Source: Pseudomonas abieticivorans (GTDB lineage: Bacteria > Pseudomonadota > Gammaproteobacteria > Pseudomonadales > Pseudomonadaceae). Taken from it: a stretch of DNA of 64,000 nucleotides. Position numbers and translations under genes: made by a program. Every line of letters begins with the position of its first letter. Position 1 is the stretch's first letter. The notes under the pieces were generated by a model. The model searched no databases. It was not told the DNA's origin and saw only the letters and a list, made by a program, of their open reading frames with translations. The stretch lies in the NCBI RefSeq assembly GCF_023509015.1, contig NZ_CP094975.1, positions 565,501 through 629,500 on the forward strand. The letters are read 5' to 3'. Positions 33,779-42,697 of the stretch are shown piece by piece.

Positions 33779-34324
33779 ATGCAGGATTCAGGCACCACAG
33801 ACCTCTCGCTCAATGGATTCCCTTCACTGCTGCAAACGCTGATTACCAACCGCCCGGGCCTGATCAAGACCGCGGCGCGGATCACCGGCTGCCATAGCCG
33901 CGCCGAAGACGTGGTTCAGGATGCGTACCTCAGGGTTTCCGGCATGAAGGCCGACACGCTGCCCTTCAACGCCCGGCTCAACTATGTGTTCCGCATTGTG
34001 CGCAACCTGGCCATCGACCATTACCGCAAGCAATCGATGGAGCAGCGTTACTTCGTCAGCGACGAGCAGAACCTGAACGCGGCGCCCCAGGTGTCCAATC
34101 CGGAGTCGATCAATGTGGACCGTCAGACGCTGGGCAAGGTGGATCGCGCATTGGCACAACTGCCCGAGCGCACCCGCTATGCATTCGTGATGTACCGCGT
34201 GCACGGCAAACCGCAGAAAGACATTGCCGCCGAATTAGGCGTATCACCGACCCTGGTGAACTTCATGATTCGCGACGCCTTGGTGCACTGCAAAAACTTC
34301 GTGGCAACCACTCAGAACGCCTGA
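33779..34324 (+). CDS. pvdS: PvdS, ECF sigma factor for pyoverdine genes
   Basis: A 181-residue iron-starvation ECF sigma factor. Its sigma2 region (about residues 20-95: AARITGCHSRAEDVVQDAY, RIVRNLAIDHYRKQ) and sigma4 region (about 120-175: LPERTRYAFVMYRVHGKPQKDIA, then GVSPTLVNFMIRDALVHC) closely match PvdS/PbrA. It is expressed from a sigma70-like promoter overlapped by a Fur box and directs RNA polymerase to IS boxes, five of which are in this window. It sits next to fpvR, unlike in P. aeruginosa PAO1, where pvdS is distant from fpvR. Confidence 0.9.
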   Translation: MQDSGTTDLSLNGFPSLLQTLITNRPGLIKTAARITGCHSRAEDVVQDAYLRVSGMKADTLPFNARLNYVFRIVRNLAIDHYRKQSMEQRYFVSDEQNLNAAPQVSNPESINVDRQTLGKVDRALAQLPERTRYAFVMYRVHGKPQKDIAAELGVSPTLVNFMIRDALVHCKNFVATTQNA

Positions 34325-34334
34325 GCTTTCGTAG

Positions 34335-34356
34335 GATGTCCACCCGGGTGGACATC
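34335..34356 (+). terminator. 22-bp perfect palindrome after pvdS
   Basis: GATGTCCACCCGGGTGGACATC (two 11-nt halves, no loop) starts 10 nt after the pvdS stop. It can form a hairpin, but there is no U tract. It may be a terminator or an operator-like dyad upstream of fpvR. Confidence 0.5.
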
Positions 34357-34513
34357 GACCCTCCCCCGCCCCACCCAAAAGCACGTGCGCGGCCATAGGC
34401 TCGTGGCAATCTGCCGCTATGCTGAGCAGGCTTTAACTGTATAATTATTGTTCGGGTCGCTATAACAGGGCCGAGTGTTTCGAGAGTACAGATCAGCCAG
34501 CCGGTAGACCGCC

Positions 34514-35506
34514 ATGCTCAGCCCCCCTGCTTCAGATCCATCCAATGACCGCGTAAGCGATGAGGCGGCCAACTGGTGCATGCGTGTCAATGAGCCTGAC
34601 TTCACCGAGCAAGAGCGCGATCAGCTCCACCGTTGGCTGAGCAGCGACCCGGCGCACCAGCGCGAGTACGACGCCATGCTGGAAATCTGGACCATCAGCG
34701 AATTCCTGCCCGCCGACGCCCCCGCGCACATCGCACCCGCGCCTGCGCCACGTCGTACCTACAAGCGCCCCCTGATGGCTGCCGCTGCATTGGTACTGGC
34801 GTTACCGCTGGCCGGGCTGCTGGGTTGGCAGCTCAACCTGATCCCCGACAGCTACCAGCGTTTCGAAAGTGGCTCAAGCGTGCGCGACATCACCCTGGCC
34901 GACGGCTCCCACGTGCAGATGAACCTGGGCAGCCAGTTGTCGTTCGCCAATTTCAAAGACCGGCGCAGCGTGACCCTGGGCAAGGGCGAAGCCTATTTCG
35001 AGGTACAGCACGATGCCAGCCATCCGTTCCTGGTGAACGCCGGCAAGGGCCAGGTGCGCGTGACGGGCACGCACTTCAACGTATGGACCTACGAGGATCA
35101 GGTCGTGGTGACCCTGACCCAGGGCTCAGTACAGGTCATGGGCAACCGCAACCAGCCTGACCAACTGGCGTATCTGTCACCGGGTATGCAAGCCCGCTAT
35201 GACGCACGCAGCCTGGTACCCGACGTCAGCGCCGCGTCAGCCAACGAGGTACTGGCCTGGCGGGATGGGAAACTGATCCTGGATGACATCCCGTTGAGCG
35301 AGGCGCTGCCGCAGATCAACCGCTACCTGGACAAGCCCATACACCTGGGCGACCGCGCCACGAACCAACTGCGCATCGGCGGGATCTACAACACCCGCAA
35401 TATCAGCGGCCTGGTTCAGGCCCTGCCCAAGGTGTTGCCGGTTTACCTGAGCCGCAATGACGAGGGTGAAACGGTGATCAGCAGCAAGCCGCGCTACGTC
35501 AAATAG
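34514..35506 (+). CDS. fpvR: FpvR, FecR-type anti-sigma/transducer
   Basis: A 330-residue inner-membrane anti-sigma factor. The cytoplasmic N-terminal domain (residues about 10-75, with WCMRVNEPDFTEQERDQLHRWLSSDPAHQREYDAML) binds the sigma factor. One membrane helix follows (about 89-107, MAAAALVLALPLAGLLGW), then a periplasmic FecR domain (about 120-215) and a C-terminal receptor-contacting part. In P. aeruginosa FpvR holds PvdS and FpvI inactive until FpvA binds ferripyoverdine. Here it lies between pvdS and fpvI, so both of its sigma partners are its direct neighbours. Start ATG 34514. Confidence 0.9.
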   Translation: MLSPPASDPSNDRVSDEAANWCMRVNEPDFTEQERDQLHRWLSSDPAHQREYDAMLEIWTISEFLPADAPAHIAPAPAPRRTYKRPLMAAAALVLALPLAGLLGWQLNLIPDSYQRFESGSSVRDITLADGSHVQMNLGSQLSFANFKDRRSVTLGKGEAYFEVQHDASHPFLVNAGKGQVRVTGTHFNVWTYEDQVVVTLTQGSVQVMGNRNQPDQLAYLSPGMQARYDARSLVPDVSAASANEVLAWRDGKLILDDIPLSEALPQINRYLDKPIHLGDRATNQLRIGGIYNTRNISGLVQALPKVLPVYLSRNDEGETVISSKPRYVK

Positions 35507-35517
35507 GCTCTACGCGA

Positions 35518-36018
35518 TCAGGATTCGGCCCACTGGCGCATGCGCAGGCGGCAATGCTTCATGGCATTGACGATGTGTTTTTCGACCATGGGCTTGGAAA
35601 TATTCAAGCGCTCCGCTATTTCCGGGTGCGACAGGCCTTCGAGCTTGCGTAGCAGGAAACTTTGGCGGCACGCGTCACCCAGCTCATCCAATGCCCGCAC
35701 CAGCAAATCCAGACGCTCGTCGTGCACCGATGGGGCATGGTCTGGCGCCACGAAAAAACGTTCGTCGGTTTCCAGTACGTCCAGTGACTCGGCTCGGCGT
35801 ATGGCGCCCCGTCGATGGTCATCAATCACCAGGTTCATCGCGGTGCGGTAAAGAAACGCCCGCGGCTGGCTGATGTGCGCCTGGTCGCGCCGCTCCAGCA
35901 CCCGCACGTAGGCATCATGCGCGATGTCTTCGGCAGCATGCCGGCTACCGATGCGCGCACTGAGGTACCCCACCAGCTCTCGGTAATAGTGCTCGAGCAG
36001 GACACCTGTGGATGACAT
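35518..36018 (-). CDS. fpvI: FpvI, ECF sigma factor for the ferripyoverdine receptor
   Basis: A 166-residue ECF sigma factor that matches FpvI: sigma2 (about residues 10-75, VLLEHYYRELVGYLSARIGSRHAAEDIAHDAYVRVLERR) and sigma4 (about 105-160, SFLLRKLEGLSHPEIAERLNISKPMVEKHIVNAMKHCR). I chose ATG 36016-36018 (MSSTGV) with GGAAAG upstream; the longer frame adds 17 poor residues. It converges on fpvR with 11 nt between stops. It activates fpvA, which is not in this window. An upstream AT-rich Fur-like stretch fits repression by iron. Confidence 0.9.
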   Translation of the reverse strand: MSSTGVLLEHYYRELVGYLSARIGSRHAAEDIAHDAYVRVLERRDQAHISQPRAFLYRTAMNLVIDDHRRGAIRRAESLDVLETDERFFVAPDHAPSVHDERLDLLVRALDELGDACRQSFLLRKLEGLSHPEIAERLNISKPMVEKHIVNAMKHCRLRMRQWAES

Positions 36019-36092
36019 CGAGAGCGCTTTCCTAGTAGTTCGATGGGAGTGAACGCGCATGCAGGCCAATTAATAGCACTGACGCGGCGCTA

Positions 36093-36115
36093 AATTATAA
36101 TAATTCTCATAAACT
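36093..36115 (-). promoter_or_regulatory. Fur-like AT-rich box upstream of fpvI
   Basis: The minus strand reads TTTATGAGAATTATTATAATTT, an imperfect match to the GATAATGATAATCATTATC Fur consensus, about 75-100 nt upstream of the fpvI start. It may also act on the divergent pvdR side. Confidence 0.45.
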
Positions 36116-36163
36116 TTAAATAGACGGTTACATATTCGCTGGCAATGCGCTGCGTCGCGCCCC

Positions 36164-36187
36164 TAAATTCCGCCACTTGCCCCTCGT
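36164..36187 (+). promoter_or_regulatory. PvdS IS box of pvdR-pvdT-opmQ (TAAAT-N16-CGT)
   Basis: Perfect TAAAT at 36164-36168 and CGT at 36185-36187 with a 16-nt spacer, 64 nt before the pvdR start. Confidence 0.9.
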
Positions 36188-36251
36188 CTTATCGGCAGTT
36201 TCCCACGCTGTCGCCTGTTGGCAGCGGCCCCCTTACTGGCCGGAACCCTGC

Positions 36252-37439
36252 ATGACTTCTAGAAGCCTTACCCGCCGTGCTGTAACCATTGTGTTGTGCC
36301 TGTTACCCGTGGCCGCATGGGCTGCCTGGCAATTGATGCCCACCGACGCCAGCCAACAACCCTTCGTGCGGGTGACGCGCGGCACCATTGAGTCCAGCGT
36401 CACCGCGCTCGGCACCCTGCAACCGCGCCAGTACGTGGACGTTGGCGCCCAGGCCTCGGGGCAAATCCGCACGTTGCACGTGGAGGTGGGCGACACCGTC
36501 AAGCAAGGCCAGCTGTTAGTGGAGATCGACCCTTCCACCCAACAGGCGCAACTGGACGCCGAACGCTACGCCATCGAGACGCTCAAGGCCCAGGTCAAGG
36601 AGCAGCGCGCCGAACACCTGCTGGCCCAACAGCAACTGCGCCGCCAGCAGCGCATGGCGGTCGACGGTGCCACCCGTGAAGAAGACGTGCAAACCGCCCA
36701 GGCCAAGGTACAGACCACCCAGGCGCGCATCGACATGTACCAGGCGCAGATCCTCCAGGCCCAGGCCAGCCTGCGCAGCGCCGAAGCTGAACTGGGCTAC
36801 ACGCGTATATACGCGCCCATCAGCGGCACGGTGGTTGCGGTGGACGCCCGCCAGGGCCAGACCCTCAACGCCCAGCAACGCACGCCGCTGATCCTGCGCA
36901 TCGCCAAACTGTCGCCGATGACCGTGTGGGCCGAGGTATCGGAAGCCGACATCGGCCAGGTCAAGGCCGACATGCAGGCCTACTTCACCACATTGAGCGG
37001 CGGCGGCAGGCGTTGGACCAGCACCGTGCGGCAGATCCTGCCCATCCCGCCCAAGCCCCTGGACCAGATCAGCCAGGGCGGTGGCAGCCCGGTTGCCGCC
37101 GGCGGTAGCGGTAGCGGGGGCAGCGGCACCGGCCGCGTGGTGCTGTACACGGTATTGCTGGACGTGGACAACGATGACAATGCTTTGATGGCCGACATGA
37201 CCGCCCAAGTGTTTTTCGTGGCCGGCAGTGCCCACGACGTCCTCACCGCCCCCATCGCTGCGCTGCAAGGCCAGGCCAATGCAGACGGCCAGCAAACGGC
37301 CCGGGTACTGGCCGACAATGGTGAGGTGCAGCAACGCCAGGTGCGCACGGGGCTTAGCGATCGCCTGCGCACCCAGATTCTGGAAGGGCTGCGCGAAGGC
37401 GACAAGTTGCTGATCAGCCCTGCCGGCAACGGGGGTTGA
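36252..37439 (+). CDS. pvdR: PvdR, periplasmic adaptor of the pyoverdine efflux pump
   Basis: A 395-residue membrane-fusion (HlyD/MacA-type) protein. It has an N-terminal membrane anchor (about residues 8-28), biotinyl-lipoyl-like halves (about 55-85 and 195-235), a long Gln/Ala-rich coiled coil (about 95-190) and a beta-barrel. It connects the ATPase-permease PvdT with the outer-membrane channel OpmQ for secretion and recycling of pyoverdine. I start at ATG 36252, downstream of the IS box. The frame can be extended upstream by 25 residues without support. The gene is followed directly (TGA-ATG) by pvdT. Confidence 0.9.
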   Translation: MTSRSLTRRAVTIVLCLLPVAAWAAWQLMPTDASQQPFVRVTRGTIESSVTALGTLQPRQYVDVGAQASGQIRTLHVEVGDTVKQGQLLVEIDPSTQQAQLDAERYAIETLKAQVKEQRAEHLLAQQQLRRQQRMAVDGATREEDVQTAQAKVQTTQARIDMYQAQILQAQASLRSAEAELGYTRIYAPISGTVVAVDARQGQTLNAQQRTPLILRIAKLSPMTVWAEVSEADIGQVKADMQAYFTTLSGGGRRWTSTVRQILPIPPKPLDQISQGGGSPVAAGGSGSGGSGTGRVVLYTVLLDVDNDDNALMADMTAQVFFVAGSAHDVLTAPIAALQGQANADGQQTARVLADNGEVQQRQVRTGLSDRLRTQILEGLREGDKLLISPAGNGG

Positions 37440-39407
37440 ATGAATACGCCCCTGATTGAACTGTGCGGCATCCGCAAATCCTACGGTGGCGGCGATAGCC
37501 CGCAGGTCGATGTATTGCGCGGCATCGACCTGGCCATCCATGCCGGTGAGTTCATCGCCATCGTCGGTGCCTCAGGCTCCGGCAAGTCGACCCTGATGAA
37601 CATCCTCGGCTGCCTGGACCGCCCCAGCGCCGGGTATTACCGCTTCGCCGGCTTGGATGTCGCCGAGCTCAACGATGACGAATTGGCCTGGTTGCGCCGC
37701 GAAGCGTTCGGCTTCGTGTTCCAGGGCTACCACTTGATCCCCTCGGCCTCGGCCCAGGAGAACGTGGAGATGCCGGCCATCTACGCCGGCACCCAAGCTT
37801 CGGCCCGGGCTGAACGCGCCCGCGCCCTGCTGCAACGCCTGGGCCTGGGCGAACGGACCGGCAACCGGCCCCGCCAGCTTTCCGGCGGCCAGCAGCAACG
37901 CGTCTCCATCGCCCGTGCGCTGATGAACGGCGGCCATATCATCCTGGCCGACGAGCCCACTGGCGCCCTGGACAGCCACAGCGGCACCGAGGTGATGAGC
38001 CTGCTCGACGAGTTAGCCCAGCAAGGGCACGTGGTGATCTTGATCACCCACGATCGCGACGTGGCGGCGCGCGCCCAGCGCATTATCGAGGTGCGCGATG
38101 GCGAGGTGATCAGCGACAGCGCCGCCGGCCAACCAGCGCCGGCGCCCCGCCCGGGCGCCTTGCACGCCGACGAACTGCGCCAGCGCCTGGGCCTGGCTAA
38201 TCAGGAACACAGTCCTTGGCTGGGCGAAACCCGTGATGCGCTGCAAGCGGCCTGGCGGGTGATGTGGGCCAACCGCATGCGCACCGGCCTGACGCTGCTG
38301 GGGATCATTATCGGCGTGGCCTCGGTGGTGGTGATGCTGGCCGTGGGCGAAGGCAGCAAGCGCCAAGTGATGGCCCAGATGGGCGCCTTCGGCTCCAATA
38401 TCATCTACCTCAACGGCGCGCCCCCCAGCCCCAGGGCGCCGCCGGGCGATATCCGCCTCAGTGAAGTGCAGGCCTTGGCGCAACTGCCGCAGGTCAAGAC
38501 CATCATGGCCGCCATTACCCTCAAGGCCCAGGTGCGCTACGGCAACCGCGACATGGCCTCCACCATCGGTGGCTACAGCCCGGTGTTCCCGACGTTGCTG
38601 AACTGGCCCGTCACCGAGGGCAGTTTTTTCAATGACACCGACATGGCCACCGGCGCGGCCGTTGCCGTGATCGGCTCAGAGGTACGTAAAAAACTGTTTG
38701 CCGACGGCCAAGACCCCATCGGCCAATACATCCTGGTAGAAAACGTGCCCTTCCAGGTCATCGGCGTGCTGGCCAGCAAAGGCTCCAGCGGCGCCAACCA
38801 GAAAAACGACCTGCGCATCGCCATCCCTTATTCGGCGGCACGCATTCGCCTGTCTGGTACCGAATTCCCGGAGTATGTGATTATCGGCGCCGCCGACAGC
38901 ACCCTGGTGCATGAGGCCGAACAGGCGATCCGCAACCTGATGCTGCAACTGCACAACGGCGTGCATGACTTCGAGATCGATAACAGCGCGGCGATGATCC
39001 AGGCCGAGGCGCACACCCGTAACGGGCTGTCGTTGATGCTCGGCGCCATCGCCGCCATCTCTCTGCTGGTGGGCGGCATTGGGGTGATGAACGTGATGCT
39101 GATGACCGTCCGCGAACGCACCCGCGAGATCGGCATCCGGATCGCCACCGGGGCGCGCCAGCGCGACATTTTGCGCCAGTTCCTCACCGAAGCGGTGGTG
39201 CTGTCGCTGGTCGGCGGCCTGATGGGCGTGGGCCTGGCGCTGTTGATTGGCGTTGCGCTGAACCTGGCCAAGGTCGCCGTGGCGTTTTCAGCCCTGGCGA
39301 TTGTCGGCGCCTTTGCCTGCTCGGTCGCCACCGGGGTGATCTTCGGTTTCATGCCGGCCCGCAAGGCCGCAGCCCTCGACCCCGTCGCCGCGCTAACCAG
39401 TGAATAA
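37440..39407 (+). CDS. pvdT: PvdT, MacB-type ABC transporter
   Basis: A 655-residue MacB-family ABC exporter. The N-terminal ATPase domain (residues about 1-230) has Walker [10 protein letters not shown], signature [15 protein letters not shown] and Walker [11 protein letters not shown]. Four membrane helices (first near 280-305, the others beyond 525) with the large periplasmic and FtsX-like domain follow, including [29 protein letters not shown]. It acts with PvdR and OpmQ. The start abuts the pvdR stop, and the opmQ start is 3 nt after its stop, which shows translational coupling. Confidence 0.93.
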   Translation: MNTPLIELCGIRKSYGGGDSPQVDVLRGIDLAIHAGEFIAIVGASGSGKSTLMNILGCLDRPSAGYYRFAGLDVAELNDDELAWLRREAFGFVFQGYHLIPSASAQENVEMPAIYAGTQASARAERARALLQRLGLGERTGNRPRQLSGGQQQRVSIARALMNGGHIILADEPTGALDSHSGTEVMSLLDELAQQGHVVILITHDRDVAARAQRIIEVRDGEVISDSAAGQPAPAPRPGALHADELRQRLGLANQEHSPWLGETRDALQAAWRVMWANRMRTGLTLLGIIIGVASVVVMLAVGEGSKRQVMAQMGAFGSNIIYLNGAPPSPRAPPGDIRLSEVQALAQLPQVKTIMAAITLKAQVRYGNRDMASTIGGYSPVFPTLLNWPVTEGSFFNDTDMATGAAVAVIGSEVRKKLFADGQDPIGQYILVENVPFQVIGVLASKGSSGANQKNDLRIAIPYSAARIRLSGTEFPEYVIIGAADSTLVHEAEQAIRNLMLQLHNGVHDFEIDNSAAMIQAEAHTRNGLSLMLGAIAAISLLVGGIGVMNVMLMTVRERTREIGIRIATGARQRDILRQFLTEAVVLSLVGGLMGVGLALLIGVALNLAKVAVAFSALAIVGAFACSVATGVIFGFMPARKAAALDPVAALTSE

Positions 39408-39409
39408 TC

Positions 39410-40822
39410 ATGACTAAAGCACCCTATGCCCTCATCCCGCTGCTGGCACTGCTCGGCGCCTGCAGCCACACCCCTGTCCCGCTGGGCAGCGACATCGTGC
39501 CGCCGGCTGCCTGGCAAACCCCTGCCACCGGTAGCGCCCAGTACGTTCAATGGTGGAACAGCTTCAACAGCCCGCAACTGGCACGCCTGATCGAACAGGC
39601 GCGCCTGGGCAGCTACGACCTCAAGGCCGCCATGGCCCGGGTGCGCCAGGCCCGGGCCGACGTGCGCATCGCCGGTGCCAGCCTGCTGCCCAGCCTCAAC
39701 GCCAGCGCCGACGCCTATCGCCAGCGCCTGCTCCGGGGCCAAGGCTACAGCGAGCAGGACACCTCCAGCAGCCAGCGCACCTACCATTACTTCGACACGG
39801 CCCTGACCGCCAGCTACGAAGTGGACTTCTGGGGTGGCAATGCCGCCGCCCGCGACAGTGCGCGCTACAGCCTGCAAGCCACCAGCCTAGATCGCGACAC
39901 CCTGGAGCTGAGCCTGTTGGGCAGTGTGGCCGACAGCTACCTGGGCGCCCTGGCCGCCAGTGAACAGGCACGCATCGCCGAACTCAACCTGGCCAACGCC
40001 GACAAGATCCTCGGCGTGGTGCGCAGCCGCTACCAGGCAGGCTCGGCCACCGCCCTGGAGCTGGCCCAACAACAAAGCCTGGTGGCCGGCCAGCAACGCC
40101 AGGTGCCGTTGTTCCAGCAACAGGCCCGGGATGCGCGGATCACCCTGGCCACCCTGCTGGGCCAGCCGGTGCAAAACCTCACGTTGGCCGATCAGCCCTT
40201 CGACCAATTGGCCGGCCCGCGCATCGACGCCGGCATCCCCAGCCAACTGCTCACCCGCCGCCCCGACATCGCCGGCGCCGAGGCACGCCTGGCTGCGGCC
40301 CAAGCCGACGTCAGCGTGGCCCGCGCCGCGCTGTTCCCTAAACTGAGCCTGACCGCAAGCCTGGCCACCGGCGACTCGCAAGCCGTCGACCTGCTGCGCA
40401 ACCCGGTCTTGAACCTCGGCGCCGGGTTGACCGCGCCCATCTTCAACAACGGCTCGCTGCGCGCCGGGCGTGACAAAGCCATCGCCCGCCAGGACGAGCT
40501 ACTGGAAAATTACCGGGGCATTTTGCTCACCAGTTTCAGCGAAGTGGAAAAAGCCTTGAACAGCGTCGACGGTCTTGACCGCCAGGCCCGTTGGCAAAGC
40601 GAAGAACTGGCTCAGGCGCAGCGTGCTTTCGACCTGGCCGAGAGCCGCTACCGGGCAGGTGCCGAAGACCTGCTCAGCGTGCTGGAAGCCCAACGCAGTT
40701 TATTCACCGCACAGGCCGAGCGGGTGCAACTGCGCAAAGAGCGCCTGCAGGCCAGCGTGGCCTTGTACAAAGCCTTGGGCGGCGGCTGGAACACCCCGGG
40801 AGCGGTCATCAGCCAGCGCTGA
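39410..40822 (+). CDS. opmQ: OpmQ, outer-membrane efflux channel
   Basis: A 470-residue TolC/OprM-type channel with a lipoprotein signal (LLALLGACSH lipobox). Two outer-membrane-efflux repeats (about residues 65-250 and 275-460) follow, ending with SVLEAQRSLFTAQAERVQLRKERLQASVALYKALGGGW, characteristic of this family. Third gene of the pvdR-pvdT-opmQ operon. It forms the outer-membrane exit for pyoverdine and for recycled siderophore after iron release. Confidence 0.92.
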   Translation: MTKAPYALIPLLALLGACSHTPVPLGSDIVPPAAWQTPATGSAQYVQWWNSFNSPQLARLIEQARLGSYDLKAAMARVRQARADVRIAGASLLPSLNASADAYRQRLLRGQGYSEQDTSSSQRTYHYFDTALTASYEVDFWGGNAAARDSARYSLQATSLDRDTLELSLLGSVADSYLGALAASEQARIAELNLANADKILGVVRSRYQAGSATALELAQQQSLVAGQQRQVPLFQQQARDARITLATLLGQPVQNLTLADQPFDQLAGPRIDAGIPSQLLTRRPDIAGAEARLAAAQADVSVARAALFPKLSLTASLATGDSQAVDLLRNPVLNLGAGLTAPIFNNGSLRAGRDKAIARQDELLENYRGILLTSFSEVEKALNSVDGLDRQARWQSEELAQAQRAFDLAESRYRAGAEDLLSVLEAQRSLFTAQAERVQLRKERLQASVALYKALGGGWNTPGAVISQR

Positions 40823-40830
40823 AACATCTG

Positions 40831-40912
40831 CTTTCAAAGTGGTTTGCGGGTTTTTGGCTTCTGGTTCGTCTTTCAAAGAGTAGGTGCCGTGAGGCCAATC
40901 CACTTTTGAAAG
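40831..40912. other. Long-range inverted repeat in the opmQ-fpvG gap
   Basis: CTTTCAAAGTGG (40831-40842) and CCACTTTTGAAAG (40900-40912) can pair across a 57-nt spacer, placing the fpvG start (40922) just after the stem. It may act as an mRNA structure. No IS box is seen here. Confidence 0.3.
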
Positions 40913-40921
40913 TATGCGCTC

Positions 40922-42103
40922 ATGTCTAAAAAATCCCGCGCCAAGCTCTGGTTCCTGGTCCACAGCTGGCTCGCCCTGCCCATTTGGGTGTTCGTGCTGA
41001 TCGTGTGCTTCACCGGCACCCTGGCGGTGGTCAGCCAGGAAATCATCTGGCTGGCGCAACCGGAAGTGCGCGCCAGCAAACCCTCGGCCGATGCCCGGCT
41101 GCTGGACTTTGACGAGGTGCTGGCCACCGTTCGCCAGCAACGCCCCGACGTGTACATCCGCTCGGTCAGCCGCCCGGATGAAGACCACTTCGCCCTCAAC
41201 GTCAACATCGGCAAGCCCGATGGCAGCACCACGCGCCTGTACGTGAACCCCTACACCGGCCACATCCAGGGCCAAAGCGCGACGTTCGACTTCCGCCAGT
41301 TCACCCGCGCATTGCATGGCTGGTGGCTGATCCCCTTTACCAATGGCTACTCCTGGGGCTGGTACCTGGTGTCCTTCCTCGGGTTGCCGATGCTGGCGTC
41401 ATTGGTCACGGGGCTGGTGGTGTACAAGCGCTTCTGGAAGGGCTTTTTCAAGGCGCCGCGGCTGCGCCATGGCGCACGAATCTTCTGGGGCGACCTGCAC
41501 CGGCTCAGCGGGGTCTGGTCGATCTGGTTCATCGCAGTCATCTCGATCACCGGCACCTGGTTTTTGATCGAGGCGGTGCTGCATGACAACCATATCGAAA
41601 TCTCCGCCCACCACGAGCCGACGATCCTCGCCCGTGACGCCGTGCCCCACGGTCTGCCCGCCGATGCCGTGCAGCGCGTGCCCATCGAGCAGGCCATCCA
41701 GGCGATGAAAACGCGCGTACCGACCCTTGAAGCCACCTTCATCGACCTGCCCGGCAACGCTTACGACGTGCTCACCGTGGGCGGCCGCAGCGGCTACCCG
41801 CTGATCTTCCAGACCGCCGAGATGAACCCCTACACCGGCCAAGTGATGGCCACCGAACTGATCGGCGACTTGCCGACACTGGACCTGGTCACCGAATCAA
41901 TGCGCCCGTTGCACACCGGCGACTTCGGTGGCCTCTGGATCAAGTTGATCTGGTTCTTCTTCGGCCTGGTACTCACCCTGATGGTGTTCAGCGGCCTGCT
42001 GATCTGGACCAAACGCACGGCCATGGCCTCCGTCGCCGCCCTCAAGCGCAAACCCAAGGCCGCCCTGGCCCACCTAGCCACTACCGAGCAGGCCCAGCCA
42101 TGA
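40922..42103 (+). CDS. fpvG: FpvG-like PepSY inner-membrane protein (iron release from pyoverdine)
   Basis: A 393-residue PepSY-associated membrane protein. Membrane helices occur near residues 14-36, 140-165, 200-220 and 335-365, with a large periplasmic domain between the first two and another between the third and fourth. This matches the FpvG/PA2403 type, the inner-membrane reductase subunit needed to release iron from ferripyoverdine in the periplasm in P. aeruginosa. Location after opmQ and overlap (ATGA) with the next gene support the name, although I am naming it by topology and context. Alternative: another PepSY siderophore reductase. Confidence 0.75.
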   Translation: MSKKSRAKLWFLVHSWLALPIWVFVLIVCFTGTLAVVSQEIIWLAQPEVRASKPSADARLLDFDEVLATVRQQRPDVYIRSVSRPDEDHFALNVNIGKPDGSTTRLYVNPYTGHIQGQSATFDFRQFTRALHGWWLIPFTNGYSWGWYLVSFLGLPMLASLVTGLVVYKRFWKGFFKAPRLRHGARIFWGDLHRLSGVWSIWFIAVISITGTWFLIEAVLHDNHIEISAHHEPTILARDAVPHGLPADAVQRVPIEQAIQAMKTRVPTLEATFIDLPGNAYDVLTVGGRSGYPLIFQTAEMNPYTGQVMATELIGDLPTLDLVTESMRPLHTGDFGGLWIKLIWFFFGLVLTLMVFSGLLIWTKRTAMASVAALKRKPKAALAHLATTEQAQP

Positions 42104-42654
42104 GCCAGACCCACGCAGCCCCCCCCTCGCCCCTGCGCCGCGCCTGGCTGAAGTGGCGGTTCCACCTGAACGCCTTGCTGATACTGGTGCCACTGGGCTT
42201 CATGCCGCAGTACTTCAAGGACGTGGCGTTTTTCCGTGGCGAAAGCGGCTTGGGCAAACACCTGGTCGGTGAGGTGCAGGTAGGGCCCTGGTCACTGACC
42301 CTGGCAGACTTTCGCAACTTGCCGCCGGAGTTCGAAGGTGACGAGGGCTACCTGACCACCTTCAAGGCAGCACTGTGCAGCGCGTGTATCGAGCCGATCA
42401 AGGCCACGTTCCTGCGCGTGGGCGAGCCCGCTAGCCTGTTGGACGCCGGAGTTGCCCTGGCAGGCTCGCCTTATGGCCAAACGGCCGAAGTGCCGATCCC
42501 GGACACCGCCAAGGCCGATGACGACTTGTGGATCACCATGGAAGGCTGGGATGGCAGCGTGCATTCGGCCCACCTGCCCTTGCGCCAGGCCGCGCCGGCC
42601 ACCGCCGCATGGCTGGAGCGGATGATGCCGCGCACATCTGTAGGAGCGGATTGA
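42100..42654 (+). CDS. FpvH-like small membrane-anchored protein
   Basis: A 184-residue protein with one N-terminal hydrophobic helix (about residues 22-40; LNALLILVPLGFMPQYF), then a periplasmic domain with Cys residues (LCSACIEPIKA). It starts by ATGA overlap with the fpvG-like gene, so it is cotranslated. Position suggests the PA2404/FpvH partner of FpvG. Its last residues (SVGAD and the stop) are encoded by a REP element, so the native end may be longer. Function is inferred from context only; the periplasmic CxxC-like pair is suggestive of metal or redox work. Confidence 0.65.
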   Translation: MSQTHAAPPSPLRRAWLKWRFHLNALLILVPLGFMPQYFKDVAFFRGESGLGKHLVGEVQVGPWSLTLADFRNLPPEFEGDEGYLTTFKAALCSACIEPIKATFLRVGEPASLLDAGVALAGSPYGQTAEVPIPDTAKADDDLWITMEGWDGSVHSAHLPLRQAAPATAAWLERMMPRTSVGAD

Positions 42655-42662
42655 TCCGCGAA
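42640..42662. repeat. REP element, second copy (GTAGGAGCGGAT..ATCCGCGAA)
   Basis: Same REP as at 82-104, differing at 1 of 23 bases. It overlaps the last five codons and the stop of the fpvH-like gene and lies between convergent ends with pvdP. Confidence 0.85.
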
Positions 42663-42697
42663 AATGCCGACGCCGTTCATCAGGCAGACCGCAGCGC

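Noticed and set aside
34410..34513. IS box or Fur box upstream of fpvR
   Set aside because: The AT-rich stretch around 34434-34450 resembles a Fur site only weakly and lacks the TAAAT-N16-CGT pattern.
40823..40921. IS box for fpvG
   Set aside because: No TAAAT with a CGT at 16-17 nt is present in the gap; readthrough from the pvdR operon is more likely.
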